From Njordibacter sp028825405 (GTDB lineage Bacteria > Pseudomonadota > Gammaproteobacteria > Pseudomonadales > Balneatricaceae), in the NCBI RefSeq assembly GCF_047730065.1, contig NZ_CP159829.1:248001-312000 (forward strand): DNA of 64,000 nucleotides, read 5' to 3'. Below the pieces are notes generated by a model. It had not been told where the DNA came from, did no database searches, and was given only the letters and a program-made list of their open reading frames with translations. Position numbers and translations under genes: made by a program. Positions 25,357 through 34,696 of this stretch are shown here, piece by piece. How positions within the stretch are numbered: position 1 is the stretch's first letter; each line of letters opens with the position of its first letter.

Positions 25357-26217
25357 CTAAACTCTGCAAGTGAGGGTAAAGCGGATGTTATCAATGAGTC
25401 TAGCTTTGCCTAAGTAAGCGGCTGCGACGATGACCAGTTGATTGTCATCTAAAGTAGGCGCTTGTAAGTCATTTTGGCGACAAATTTTGAAGTAATCGCG
25501 CTTAAAGCCAATAGTTTCGAGCTTACATTGGGCCACTTCTTCGAGTTTTAACAGATCAGTTTCACCGGCTTCAAGGGCCATTCGACAAGAAACTAGACAG
25601 GCATACAACTGGGCAGCTCGGTCTAATTCCTCTGCGCTAAGATAACCGTTACGTGAACTTAATGCGAGGCCAGTTTCGGCGCGTGCTATGGGGGCGCCAA
25701 TAATGTTAACAGGCAAGCACAGATCATCGGTCATTTGTTGAATGACCAAAAACTGCTGGTAATCTTTTAATCCAAAAATAGCCACATCTGGCTGCACAAT
25801 GCCCAATAACTTGGTGACTACTGTTGCTACTCCGGTAAAGTGTCCAGGTCGACTTTTACCGCACAAAAGACTATCTAGGTGAGGTACGCTAACTAAGGTC
25901 AAACTTAGGTTAGTTGTGGGATACATTTCACCCACTGATGGCGCAAATAACACATGGCAACCGCGGCTCATTAGTTTTTCTTGATCAGACATAAAGGTGC
26001 GCGGGTAACCATTGAAATCTTCTCCAGGACCAAATTGCAGAGGGTTGACAAAAATGCTGGCAACCACCAAGTCAGACTCTTCTAAAGCCCGGTCGATAAG
26101 CTGTAAGTGACCTTCATGCAAATTGCCCATAGTGGGCACAAAAGCAATCTTTTTATGTTCTAATTTGGCTTGCCAAAGGTGGCTGCGCAATTGACTAATA
26201 CGGTCGATGGTATGCAT
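25357..26217 (-). CDS. panC: Pantothenate synthetase (pantoate-beta-alanine ligase)
   Basis: ATP-dependent ligation of pantoate and beta-alanine, 286 aa. The nucleotidyltransferase motif VPTMGNLHEGHLQLI begins near residue 25. VFGLKDYQQFLVIQQM and ALSSRNGYLS are the second half motifs. It is 18 bases downstream of panB. A G-T-wobbled inverted repeat overlaps its stop region (about 25349-25384) and might act as a terminator. Confidence 0.96.
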   Translation of the reverse strand: MHTIDRISQLRSHLWQAKLEHKKIAFVPTMGNLHEGHLQLIDRALEESDLVVASIFVNPLQFGPGEDFNGYPRTFMSDQEKLMSRGCHVLFAPSVGEMYPTTNLSLTLVSVPHLDSLLCGKSRPGHFTGVATVVTKLLGIVQPDVAIFGLKDYQQFLVIQQMTDDLCLPVNIIGAPIARAETGLALSSRNGYLSAEELDRAAQLYACLVSCRMALEAGETDLLKLEEVAQCKLETIGFKRDYFKICRQNDLQAPTLDDNQLVIVAAAYLGKARLIDNIRFTLTCRV

Positions 26218-26235
26218 AAATATAATGTCGAAAAT

Positions 26236-27030
26236 TTAGCTGAAACAATGCTCAGGGGCTGGAAAAAGACCCGCTTTGACTTCTGAGACATAAGCCTCTA
26301 AGGCTGAGAGTATGTCACCTTCTTGCTGTAAGAAGTTCTTTACAAAGCGCGCAGGCTTGCCTGGAGTAATGCCCAGCATATCGTAAATCACGAGCACTTG
26401 AGCGTCCGTGTCTGCACCTGCACCAATACCAATAACTGGCACAGCAACAGCTTGGGTGATGGCTTTACCTAAACTACTTGGTACACATTCTAATAAAATC
26501 ATACTCGCACCCGCTGCTTCGAGTTCAATGGCTTCTTGCAGGAGACCTGCTGCTTGTTCTGGAGATTTACCTTGTACACGGTAGCCACCTAATTTATTTA
26601 CGGCTTGAGGCGTTAACCCAAGGTGTGCGCACACGGGAATACCTTGTTCGAAGAGCTTTTGGATGGTGGGCTTGAGCCAAAGTCCACCCTCTAATTTAAC
26701 AATTTGGGCCCCCGCCTGCATCAAATCTGTAGCGTTGGTCATGGCTTGTTCGATAGTACGGTAACTCATAAATGGCATATCAGCCATAATCAAAGCGTCA
26801 CTATTGCCCACTTCTACACAGCGTGTGTGATAGACCATTTGCTCCATGGTCACAGGAAGCGTGGAATCATGACCTTGCAATACCATGCCTAAAGAATCAC
26901 CCACCAAGATAATATCTACGCCAGCTTGGTTGACTCGCTGGGTGAAACTGGCGTCGTAACTGGTAAGACATGTCGCTTTTTCACCGGCTTGTTTAAGGCG
27001 CATTAGGCTGTGCAGCGTGGTTTTAGACAT
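26236..27030 (-). CDS. panB: Ketopantoate hydroxymethyltransferase
   Basis: Adds a hydroxymethyl group to ketoisovalerate using methylene-THF, 264 aa. CLTSYDASFTQRVNQAGVD, ILVGDSLGMVLQGHDSTLPV (metal and substrate) and KLEGG are all present, with VIGIGAGADTDAQVLV near the C-terminus. It lies between folK and panC, the usual order. Confidence 0.96.
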   Translation of the reverse strand: MSKTTLHSLMRLKQAGEKATCLTSYDASFTQRVNQAGVDIILVGDSLGMVLQGHDSTLPVTMEQMVYHTRCVEVGNSDALIMADMPFMSYRTIEQAMTNATDLMQAGAQIVKLEGGLWLKPTIQKLFEQGIPVCAHLGLTPQAVNKLGGYRVQGKSPEQAAGLLQEAIELEAAGASMILLECVPSSLGKAITQAVAVPVIGIGAGADTDAQVLVIYDMLGITPGKPARFVKNFLQQEGDILSALEAYVSEVKAGLFPAPEHCFS

Positions 27031-27073
27031 GGGATATTAGCTCCAAATGGTTGTGCAAGGCACTGTTATTGAG

Positions 27074-27556
27074 TTAACTGTCAAGGCAGACTAAACCATC
27101 TATTGGGCAATGCTGCAACAGGTCTTGAATCTTTGTACCATTGGGTAAAGCTAATTCTGGGCAAAGTTCATACAATGGGCCAATAACAAAGTCTCGGTTA
27201 TTTATCTCTGCATGGGGCACTGTTAAGCGAGCGTTTTGAATGCTCAGATCGCCAAATAATAGTAAGTCTAAATCGAGTGTGCGGGGCCCCCAATGCCGTT
27301 CGCGCACTCGTTGATGGCTTTGTTCTATGGCTTGCAAATGGTCTAGCAGCGCCAGCGGCTCTAGAGTGGTCTCTAGCATCACCACTGAATTGATAAAATC
27401 ATCTTGGTCTTGAGGCCCCACGGGCTTACTCAAGTAGAGCTTAGATGCCAACATTACTCGACTTTTTGGCAATATTTTTAGGTCTTCTACTGCCTGGTGA
27501 ATGTGTTCTATTGGGTTATCTAAATTGCTGCCTAAGCCAATGTACGCGTTAACCAT
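27074..27556 (-). CDS. folK: 2-amino-4-hydroxy-6-hydroxymethyldihydropteridine pyrophosphokinase
   Basis: HPPK of folate synthesis, 160 aa. The N-terminus is VNAYIGLGSNLDNP, and the family signature RHWGPRTLDLDLLLFG is intact at about 89-104. The ATG at 27556 fits the family start; ATG 27562 is an alternative. The start codon lies inside the last codons of pcnB (8-base overlap), so the genes are coupled. Confidence 0.95.
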   Translation of the reverse strand: MVNAYIGLGSNLDNPIEHIHQAVEDLKILPKSRVMLASKLYLSKPVGPQDQDDFINSVVMLETTLEPLALLDHLQAIEQSHQRVRERHWGPRTLDLDLLLFGDLSIQNARLTVPHAEINNRDFVIGPLYELCPELALPNGTKIQDLLQHCPIDGLVCLDS

Positions 27557-28913
27557 CTTCATTCTCTTTTGGCTTTTTGGGCACACGTTTTTTGGGTGCG
27601 GCTTTACCTAGATCTTTGGTCATTTGCTCACGCCTTTCACCACTTGCAAACTGGTATTCTGTCCACCATTCGCCAAGGTTTTCTAGATCTTCACCACCGG
27701 CTTCGCGTAATAATATAAAATCATAAGCGGCCCTAAAACGTTTATTGTCTACTAACTCTGCTGCCCTGCTGCCGTGGCGTCGTGGAAGTCTGAGTTGCAT
27801 GTCCCATATTTCCTTCATGGGGGTACTAAATCGTCTCGGAATAGAGGTGTATTTAACTTGCTGTAATATGACATCTTGCGCCGCTTGGTGCATTGCAGGA
27901 ATGGGAGGCATATTACGAATTTGTGCTAATTTTTGTTGCAGGGGATGCCATAACAGAGCCGCCAATAAATAAGCTGGTGTGACGCTCTTACCTTGAGCAA
28001 TGCGTTCGTCAGAATTACGCAGTGCTAAAATAACAAAATCTTCTACTTGGAAATCTTCTGTGATATCACTTTCAATCGCTGCGTCAGTCGCAGGGAATAA
28101 AAACTTAAATAAATCATAATCGCGCAATAAATAGTATGTCTGTTCTCCATTACCAGATAACAGCAACTTCAATATTTCCTCAAACATTCGCGCTGCAGGT
28201 ATCGGTTCGAGAAGGTGACCCAGTGTATGCATTGGCTCTGCTGTAGCAGGATCAATGACAAAATCTAACTTGGCGGCAAAACGAATGGCCCTGAGCATAC
28301 GTACTGGATCTTCTCGGTAACGGGCCTGAGGGTCGCCAATAATGCGGATACTACGTTTTTCTATGTCTTCAATACCTCCAGCAAAGTCATGGATGGTGAA
28401 GCCATTAATGTTGTAGTACATAGCGTTGATGGTGAAATCACGTCGCATCGCGTCGTCATCTACTGTGCCATAAACATTGTCACGCAATAACATACCATTT
28501 TCAGCTTGTTTGGCCTGGTTGCTATTTTCACTAGCGTGGTGGCTTGCTCGAAAGGTAGCCACTTCGATAATCTCACGGCCAAAACGCACGTGCACTAAGC
28601 GAAAGCGACGGCCAATAAGGATAGAGTTTCTAAATAGCTTATGCACTTGTTCTGGGTGCGCGTCGGTGGCAATATCAAAATCTTTTGGTTGTTTTCCTAA
28701 CAGTATGTCGCGCACACCTCCCCCTACCAAAAAACCTTGGTAACCCGCATCTTTGAGACGATAAAGCACCTTCAGTGCGTTGTCACTGATGTCGCGGCGA
28801 GAAATACCATGATGATCTCGAGTGATGATGTTAGGCCCGTCGGGCGTTGTTGCTGCTGGTTGATCGCCTTTGACCCTGTTAACCAGCCTAGAAATAAAAC
28901 CCATAGAAGTCAT
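27549..28913 (-). CDS. pcnB: Poly(A) polymerase I
   Basis: Adds 3' A tails to RNA, 454 aa from ATG 28913. The class II nucleotidyltransferase head is GFLVGGGVRDILLGKQPKDF (about 66-85), with the catalytic Asp pair in DFDIATD. RDFTINAMYY and RYREDPVRMLRAIRFAAKL are the domain motifs. The C-terminus is Lys/Arg-rich (KKRVPKKPKE) as in other PcnB. The start is uncertain: TTG 28937 and ATG 28904 are alternatives. Confidence 0.94.
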   Translation of the reverse strand: MTSMGFISRLVNRVKGDQPAATTPDGPNIITRDHHGISRRDISDNALKVLYRLKDAGYQGFLVGGGVRDILLGKQPKDFDIATDAHPEQVHKLFRNSILIGRRFRLVHVRFGREIIEVATFRASHHASENSNQAKQAENGMLLRDNVYGTVDDDAMRRDFTINAMYYNINGFTIHDFAGGIEDIEKRSIRIIGDPQARYREDPVRMLRAIRFAAKLDFVIDPATAEPMHTLGHLLEPIPAARMFEEILKLLLSGNGEQTYYLLRDYDLFKFLFPATDAAIESDITEDFQVEDFVILALRNSDERIAQGKSVTPAYLLAALLWHPLQQKLAQIRNMPPIPAMHQAAQDVILQQVKYTSIPRRFSTPMKEIWDMQLRLPRRHGSRAAELVDNKRFRAAYDFILLREAGGEDLENLGEWWTEYQFASGERREQMTKDLGKAAPKKRVPKKPKENEDG

Positions 28914-28976
28914 CAACTCAGTTCGGTGAAAAATCAAAAAACAAACGTAGCGCGCATTCTACCACTGCCCAGCTAG

Positions 28977-29849
28977 CTAGACAAAGGCAATAGGATCCTG
29001 CATGCGTTTGGGTACACATTCAATATCCCATTGCCCAGCGGCCCACTCCAATTGTTCTGCCACAGGGGCTTGGCGCAAGCCACATGGCGCAGGGTGGCCA
29101 AGACGTTCCAAGGCTTCAGACATTAAGGCTGGTGCCTGCAGCATGTCTAATGGAGTTGCTAGATTTTGCTTGCTTAGCTTTTGCCCTTGACCGTTGATAA
29201 TAATAGGTAGGTGCCCATAACTAGGTTGTTTGTAGTCTAAACACGCTTGCAGCCAGACTTGCTGAGGTGTTTGTTGGTAAAGGTCACTACCCCGAATAAT
29301 ATGACTTATTTTTTGCTGCGCATCATCTACCACGACAGCAAGCTGATAAGAGAACAGTTGATCTTTACGCTGGAGGACAAAATTACCAACTTCATCAGCT
29401 AAATGTTGTGTTTGGGGCCCCATAATAGCGTCTTCTACGGTGATGCTTATTGCGGGAGTTGCAACACGCATTGCTACCTCCGGTTGGGATGGTGGCTGCT
29501 CCAAGCAATTACATCGATAGAGGGGGTGGCTGTTTAGCTGCGCACGGCTGCAGCTACAGGGGAAAACATACCCTTGCTGGACAAGCAGTTCTAGGGCTTC
29601 CTTGTAGGCGGGCTGGCGTTGACTTTGGCGCATAGGTTCGTCGTCCCAATGCAATCCAAAAGTGTCTAGACAGCGAAGAATTTCATCAATAGAGCCGGGG
29701 GCAGTGCGGGGTGGGTCTAGGTCTTCTATACGCACTAGCCAACGGCCTTTATTGGCACGTGCGTCTAGATAACTGGCAACAGCAGCGACCAAAGAGCCAA
29801 AGTGTAAAGCGCCGCTGGGCGTTGGAGCAAAGCGGCCTACATAGCTCAT
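28977..29849 (-). CDS. gluQ: Glutamyl-Q tRNA(Asp) synthetase
   Basis: Truncated glutamyl-tRNA-synthetase paralogue that glutamylates queuosine at the wobble base of tRNA-Asp, 290 aa. RFAPTPSGALHFGSLVAAVA is the class I HIGH region. A zinc site is formed by CSCSR and CNC. The KMSKS equivalent is GQKLSKQNLA. There is no anticodon-binding domain. Seven bases separate it from dksA, the standard dksA-gluQ pair. Confidence 0.95.
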   Translation of the reverse strand: MSYVGRFAPTPSGALHFGSLVAAVASYLDARANKGRWLVRIEDLDPPRTAPGSIDEILRCLDTFGLHWDDEPMRQSQRQPAYKEALELLVQQGYVFPCSCSRAQLNSHPLYRCNCLEQPPSQPEVAMRVATPAISITVEDAIMGPQTQHLADEVGNFVLQRKDQLFSYQLAVVVDDAQQKISHIIRGSDLYQQTPQQVWLQACLDYKQPSYGHLPIIINGQGQKLSKQNLATPLDMLQAPALMSEALERLGHPAPCGLRQAPVAEQLEWAAGQWDIECVPKRMQDPIAFV

Positions 29850-29856
29850 CTTAGGC

Positions 29857-30300
29857 CTATTTACCTAATTGCTTCTCTTTAATTTCAGCCAGCGTCTTGC
29901 AGTCAATGCATAGAGTCGCCGTAGGCCTGGCTTCTAAACGACGGATGCCAATTTCAACACCACACGTATCGCAATAGCCATATTCGTCTAACTCAATTAG
30001 CTCCAACGTATCATTAATTTTGTTGGTCAACTTGCGTTCCCGATCGCGGGCTCTAAGTTCAAGAGAAAATTCTTCTTCTTGGCTGGCTCGATCGTTGGGG
30101 TCGGCAAAGTTCGCAGCGTCTTCTTTGAGGTGGTTAACGGTGCGGTCAACTTCTTCCATTAAGTCTTGTTTCCAAGCATGCAAGATCTGTTTGAAGTGAT
30201 CTCGCTGGTCAGGACTCATGTAGTCCTCACCACTTTTTACCTTGTATGGCGTAAAGTGTTTTAAGAGTGATGTATTTGCGTCTGGCATAGCTTGATTCAT
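29857..30300 (-). CDS. dksA: RNA polymerase-binding transcription factor DksA
   Basis: Secondary-channel factor that works with ppGpp to control rRNA and amino-acid promoters. The coiled coil with the tip acidic residues is in HLKEDAANFADPNDRASQEE. The C-terminal four-Cys zinc finger is YCDTCGVEIG then LCIDCK. ATG 30300 gives 147 aa; TTG 30315 and ATG 30288 are alternatives and none has a strong ribosome site. It is divergent from sfsA here, whereas in E. coli they are co-directional. Confidence 0.95.
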   Translation of the reverse strand: MNQAMPDANTSLLKHFTPYKVKSGEDYMSPDQRDHFKQILHAWKQDLMEEVDRTVNHLKEDAANFADPNDRASQEEEFSLELRARDRERKLTNKINDTLELIELDEYGYCDTCGVEIGIRRLEARPTATLCIDCKTLAEIKEKQLGK

Positions 30301-30591
30301 TGTTGAGGGCGGCAACTTTCAGTGATACAAACAGAAAATATGCGCCGGTTAACTGTCTACGTTTTAACGCGGGAAAATAGCAGAATAATGTTAAGAAATC
30401 TAGTAAAAATCAGATCTTCTTTGATATATTTCAAATTTTCGTGCCAGTTTACTCCAACAGTTCCTATGATTTTCGTATACAATTCATACCCTTGCTTAGT
30501 TTTAATCAGTTTTTTATGCTTGCAGTTTAAACATTAACTGCGGTTATACTAATATTAGTTCAATTATTGAATAGGGCAGGTGATAAGTCAG

Positions 30592-31314
30592 ATGGAATTT
30601 TTATTAGCATTACAGCCTGCCATTTTGCAGCGTCGGTATAAACGCTTCTTAGCCGATGTAGTCACATCAGATGGAACCCCGCTTACCATACACTGCCCCA
30701 ACACCGGTTCTATGAAAAACTGTGCACAACCTAATAGCAGGGTTTGGTTCTGGGATTCGGCCAATGAAAAGCGCAAATATGCTTGTACTTGGGAGTTAGT
30801 CGAAGTCCAGCATCAGTTCTTGGCATGTATCAATACCCAAAGAGCTAATGGATTAGTTGTGGAAGCTATAAATAACGCCACAATTAGGCCATTACAAGGC
30901 TATGATAAACTAGAAACTGAAGTTAAATATGGTCAAGAAAATAGTCGTATAGATATTTTTTTAAGCCAACATAAACAACAGCCAGACTGTTATGTTGAGG
31001 TGAAAAATGTGACTCTAATGGTCGGTCAAGGCCAAGGTCTGTTTCCGGATGCAGTGACGCAGCGTGGCAGTAAGCACCTGCGTGAATTAGTGCACATGGT
31101 GTCTCAGGGCTACAGGGCAGTTTTAGTCTATTGCGTGGCCCACACTGGAATTACTCAAGTTGCCCCAGCGTGGGACCTAGATCCTGCTTACGCAAAAACG
31201 TTAGTCTGGGCCATAGAGCAAGGTGTTGAAGTTATGGCTTATGGGGCGCGTATTAGCTTAACTGAAATGAGTTTAGTAAGAGTTGTGCCGTTAAACCTAG
31301 GTTCAGGTCATTAA
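30592..31314 (+). CDS. sfsA: SfsA family protein
   Basis: A 240-aa protein named sugar fermentation stimulation protein A. It has a nuclease-like fold with an OB domain, and its exact role is unsettled. QRRYKRFLADVVTSDGTPLTIHCPNTGSM and the nuclease-like core SRIDIFL, then CYVEVKNVTL are clear. ATG 30592 is preceded by AGGTGA 8 bases upstream. The GTG at 30580 is rejected because it lies inside that ribosome site. Confidence 0.93.
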   Translation: MEFLLALQPAILQRRYKRFLADVVTSDGTPLTIHCPNTGSMKNCAQPNSRVWFWDSANEKRKYACTWELVEVQHQFLACINTQRANGLVVEAINNATIRPLQGYDKLETEVKYGQENSRIDIFLSQHKQQPDCYVEVKNVTLMVGQGQGLFPDAVTQRGSKHLRELVHMVSQGYRAVLVYCVAHTGITQVAPAWDLDPAYAKTLVWAIEQGVEVMAYGARISLTEMSLVRVVPLNLGSGH

Positions 31315-31700
31315 GCTGGTGGAATAGTACAATAAATTTGGTCATCATACTCTTCCACGTTCACACGGGTAAGACTCTGATGGTTGCATGGTCCACTAAT
31401 GCATAACCCATGTTCAATCGTAAATAAGGCGGCATGGTTAGAGCAACGAATAAACTGCTTATCGAAGTCTAAAAATTGGTTAGGAAGGCATTGCAAGGGA
31501 ATCTTGCGATGAGGGCAGCTGTTGAGGTAGGCCACAACCTTACCTTGATGACGTACAATAAACAGATTAGTACTGCCAACAATAAAGCCTTTACTTTGGC
31601 CCTCTTTTAGCTTGGAGCTTTTGATAAGTGGGGTGGATGTTTGAGTTGGAATTGGAGTCATACATTTGGTTGATAAATTGAATGATTTGGCGGTTAGCAT
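31311..31700 (-). CDS. Rieske-type [2Fe-2S] protein
   Basis: A small cytoplasmic Rieske ferredoxin-like protein of 129 aa, or 116 aa from ATG 31661. The cluster ligands are C-P-H (NSCPHRK) and C-S-N-H (FIRCSNHAALF), with the spacing of the family and the GxC-type ending ISGPC. There is no signal or membrane anchor. It is divergent from mrcB with only 20 bases between the longest possible starts. It ends 4 bases into the convergent sfsA. The electron-transfer partner is unknown. Neither start has a ribosome site. Confidence 0.8.
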   Translation of the reverse strand: MLTAKSFNLSTKCMTPIPTQTSTPLIKSSKLKEGQSKGFIVGSTNLFIVRHQGKVVAYLNSCPHRKIPLQCLPNQFLDFDKQFIRCSNHAALFTIEHGLCISGPCNHQSLTRVNVEEYDDQIYCTIPPA

Positions 31701-31720
31701 AACAGAATTGAGACCCTACA

Positions 31721-33982
31721 TTGTCTAAGCAACGAGCGCGTAATAAAGTCAGATCAAACATTTCCCTAGGTTGGATATCCTGGATATGGATCTTTAAACT
31801 CACCACGGTATTGTTAGTCCTTGGTGTCGTGGCTTTGATTTACCTAGACGCCCAGATTAGACACAGGTTTGAGGGCCACAGGTGGTCTTTGCCAGCCAAG
31901 GTTTATGCGCGGCCATTAGAGCTTTTTACCGGTCAACAGTTGGCCCAAGGGCAACTAAAATTTGAGCTCACCCAGTTAGGTTATCGCTGGGTAAAGCAAG
32001 CAAAGGCTCCTGGGCAAGTGCAAAAAACGAATCAGGGGATGATTATTTATAGCCGTGGTTTTCGATTCGTGGGTGGCGATGAACAAGGTCATTTGGTTGA
32101 AGTTAACTTAGTAGGCGATAAAATTGTTGGCCTGCGTCAAACCTCTGGTGCGAGCATCGCTGTATTGAGACTTGAGCCACAATTAGTAGGTGGCATTTAC
32201 CCTGCTCATAATGAAGACCGAGAACTGATTCAGTTGGATGACTTGCCGAATGGTTTTATTGAGACCTTGTTAGCAGTGGAAGATCGCCAATATTACTCTC
32301 ATTATGGAGTCTCCCCGTGGGGTATTATACGGGCTATGTGGGCGAATATTAAGGCGGGCGCTGTAGTGCAAGGCGGTAGTACCTTAACTCAACAACTAGT
32401 GAAGAACTTTTACCTTACCGATCAGCAAACATTGTGGCGTAAGCTTATTGAAGCCCCCATGGCTTTATTGTTAAATATCCACTACAGCAAAGATGAAGTG
32501 TTAGAGGTTTACCTTAATGAGGTATTTGCTGGACAATCAGGTAAGCGGGCTATCCATGGCTTTGGATTGGCCAGTCGGTTTTATTTTGGGCAACCTGTGA
32601 GTGAGCTTAAATTACACCAAGTCGCCTTATTAGTGGGTTTAGTCAAGGGACCTTCTTATTACAATCCTAAAAGACACCCAAAAAGAGCGACCAAGAGGCG
32701 TAACTTGGTGCTGTCAGTTTTAGCTCAGCAAGGGCTCATTTCAGAAACCCAGAAAACCAACTATCAGGCTTTGCCATTAGACCTCACTGAGGCCAATCAA
32801 GTCAGTCGTTATCCAGCCTACATGGATTTAGTCAGACAGCAATTGAAACAGCACTATCAAGCCTCCTCTTTATCCAGTCATGGACTGCGCATCTTCACTA
32901 GTTTAGACCCATGGGTGCAGCAGCAAGCAGATAAGGCCATGCTTGAGCAAGTGGGTAAACTTAAGCAACGCTACAGCAATATAGAGGGCCTGCAAGGAGC
33001 TGTAGTGGTCAGTCACAGGGACAGTGGTGAGTTGTTAGCTTTAGTTGGTGATTATAATGGGGGCTATGCAGGACACAATTGGGCCTTGGACGAAAGCCGC
33101 CAAGTGGGCTCTTTATTGAAACCCATCGTACACTTAGCAGCCCTAGAAACCGGGCGCTACAGCCCTAACAGTATTATTGATGATGCCCCAATCGCTTTAC
33201 CCCAGCCGGATGGGAGTTTATGGCAGCCGCAAAATTACGATCGTAAATCCCATGGCAAAGTCCCTATGTACGAAACCTTGGTCAAATCTTATAATCAGGC
33301 TAATGTGCGCTTAGGATTGGATGTAGGGGTAGATAAAGTGCTGCAGCAATTACAACGAATGGGTGTGGAACAAACTATTCCTGCGTATCCTTCAGTGTTA
33401 TTGGGTGCGGTTGAGATGTCTCCTTTACAAGTCAATCAAGTGTATCAGACCATTGCTAGTAATGGTTTCTATAGCCCCTTAAGCATAGTGCGCCAAGTAA
33501 CAGAGGCGAATGGCAGATTGTTGAGCAACTTCCCATTTGCGGTGCGGCAAGTGGCCAGCAATGAATCAATCTATATGTTGCAGCATGAAATGCGTTTGGT
33601 GGCTAGTCAAGGCACAGCTAAGGGAGTTTATCGTTATTTGCCTAAGCAGCAAAAAGTGGCAGCAAAAACGGGTACGACAAATGACCAAAAAGACAGTTGG
33701 TTTGCTGGCTTTAGTGGCCTGCACGTTGCGACAGTATGGCTGGGAAGAGAAGACGCTAAACCCACACCATTAACGGGTGCAGGTGGAGCGCTAAATATTT
33801 GGGGACAGCTAATGCAGAACTTGGCTTATGCACAGGACGAAGACATCAAGCCACAATCAGTAGCTCATTATTACTTAAACAGAGTCACTGGTGAGGCCAT
33901 ACCCGACAAATGCCCTAATGGTGTTTGGCTACCTATGCTCAAGACCTCAGCACCTTCCTTTAATGCAAGTTGTGGATATTAG
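31721..33982 (+). CDS. mrcB: Penicillin-binding protein 1b (bifunctional transglycosylase/transpeptidase)
   Basis: Class A PBP, 753 aa. A short basic cytoplasmic tail is followed by one membrane helix (about 24-44). The UB2H-like region is at about 60-150. The glycosyltransferase domain has EDRQYYSHYGVSPWGIIRA, QGGSTLTQQLVKN and LNEVFAGQ. The transpeptidase has the S-x-x-K serine (GSLLKP), SYN and KTGTTND. The start is a TTG at 31721 with only a weak GAG upstream. It is followed 6 bases later by the lipoprotein gene. Confidence 0.94.
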   Translation: MSKQRARNKVRSNISLGWISWIWIFKLTTVLLVLGVVALIYLDAQIRHRFEGHRWSLPAKVYARPLELFTGQQLAQGQLKFELTQLGYRWVKQAKAPGQVQKTNQGMIIYSRGFRFVGGDEQGHLVEVNLVGDKIVGLRQTSGASIAVLRLEPQLVGGIYPAHNEDRELIQLDDLPNGFIETLLAVEDRQYYSHYGVSPWGIIRAMWANIKAGAVVQGGSTLTQQLVKNFYLTDQQTLWRKLIEAPMALLLNIHYSKDEVLEVYLNEVFAGQSGKRAIHGFGLASRFYFGQPVSELKLHQVALLVGLVKGPSYYNPKRHPKRATKRRNLVLSVLAQQGLISETQKTNYQALPLDLTEANQVSRYPAYMDLVRQQLKQHYQASSLSSHGLRIFTSLDPWVQQQADKAMLEQVGKLKQRYSNIEGLQGAVVVSHRDSGELLALVGDYNGGYAGHNWALDESRQVGSLLKPIVHLAALETGRYSPNSIIDDAPIALPQPDGSLWQPQNYDRKSHGKVPMYETLVKSYNQANVRLGLDVGVDKVLQQLQRMGVEQTIPAYPSVLLGAVEMSPLQVNQVYQTIASNGFYSPLSIVRQVTEANGRLLSNFPFAVRQVASNESIYMLQHEMRLVASQGTAKGVYRYLPKQQKVAAKTGTTNDQKDSWFAGFSGLHVATVWLGREDAKPTPLTGAGGALNIWGQLMQNLAYAQDEDIKPQSVAHYYLNRVTGEAIPDKCPNGVWLPMLKTSAPSFNASCGY

Positions 33983-33988
33983 TCAGTC

Positions 33989-34696
33989 ATGTATAACAAT
34001 AAAACTACGGCCTTTAAACTGGGATTATTGATAATATTAGCGCTGCTTTTAGGTGCCTGTGCGGCGCCTAGCTATGGACCGATGGTTGAAGATCGTAGTG
34101 TGCAAGCCAGGCCATCTGAACGCATTTCGGCCACAAGCTCTAACACTCCAGTCAAAGTGACAGACACTCCTGCAGTGTCTGCTCCTGCTATTATCCCTAC
34201 GCCTCAATCTGACGTGCCCCCAAAAGCGACTGTCACCATAACGGCGCAGCCCATACCCAAGCCCATTAAAGCTCCTCCAATAGTCCAGGCAGCGGCTGCG
34301 CCACTCGTCCAAGGTAAGGTGCAAGCACCTCTCGTCCAAGAAAAGGTGCAAGCACTACCTCTGCCTGCGTCAGAACAAGCTGTGGTCGAGCAGTTGTTGG
34401 CTGACGCTGACCAGCTAAAAGCTCAGGGAAAGGAGACTCAAGCAGTGATTCAATTACAAAGAGCTCAGCGCATTGCTCCGCGAGATCCTAAAGTTTATGC
34501 GCGTTTAGCCGCCTTGCAACTGTCCTTAGGTGAAGCTGCTAGAGCTGAGCAATTGGCCCTTAAAGGTTTAACTTTAGTGCCTAATAAAAAAACGTATCAA
34601 TATTATTTTTGGAAACTTATTGGCGCTAGCCGAAGTCACTTAGGTGACTCAGAAGGTGAAGCTAAAGCCATAGTGGAATCCACAAAATATAAGTAG
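33989..34696 (+). CDS. TPR-containing lipoprotein
   Basis: A 235-aa lipoprotein. The signal sequence ends in a lipobox LLLGAC with the acylated Cys near residue 24. Then comes a Pro/Ala/Gln-rich linker with a 27-base in-frame tandem duplication (34304-34357). C-terminal TPR-like helices (about 125-235) include AVIQLQRAQRIAPRDPKVYARLAAL. It sits 6 bases after mrcB and is probably a partner or regulator of PBP1b, analogous in position to LpoB-type factors. That role is inferred from context only. Its last 61 bases overlap the convergent membrane-protein gene. Confidence 0.75.
   Translation: MYNNKTTAFKLGLLIILALLLGACAAPSYGPMVEDRSVQARPSERISATSSNTPVKVTDTPAVSAPAIIPTPQSDVPPKATVTITAQPIPKPIKAPPIVQAAAAPLVQGKVQAPLVQEKVQALPLPASEQAVVEQLLADADQLKAQGKETQAVIQLQRAQRIAPRDPKVYARLAALQLSLGEAARAEQLALKGLTLVPNKKTYQYYFWKLIGASRSHLGDSEGEAKAIVESTKYK
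34304..34357 (+). repeat. Two tandem 27-bp in-frame repeats
   Basis: Units 34304-34330 and 34331-34357 differ at only a few bases (CTCGTCCAAGG..., CTCGTCCAAGA...). They encode LVQxKVQA twice in the linker of the lipoprotein. It looks like a recent duplication. Confidence 0.8.

Noticed and set aside
31591..31806. 71-codon - strand ORF spanning the Rieske/mrcB start region
   Set aside because: It overlaps two better supported genes, lacks a ribosome site and has no recognisable motif.
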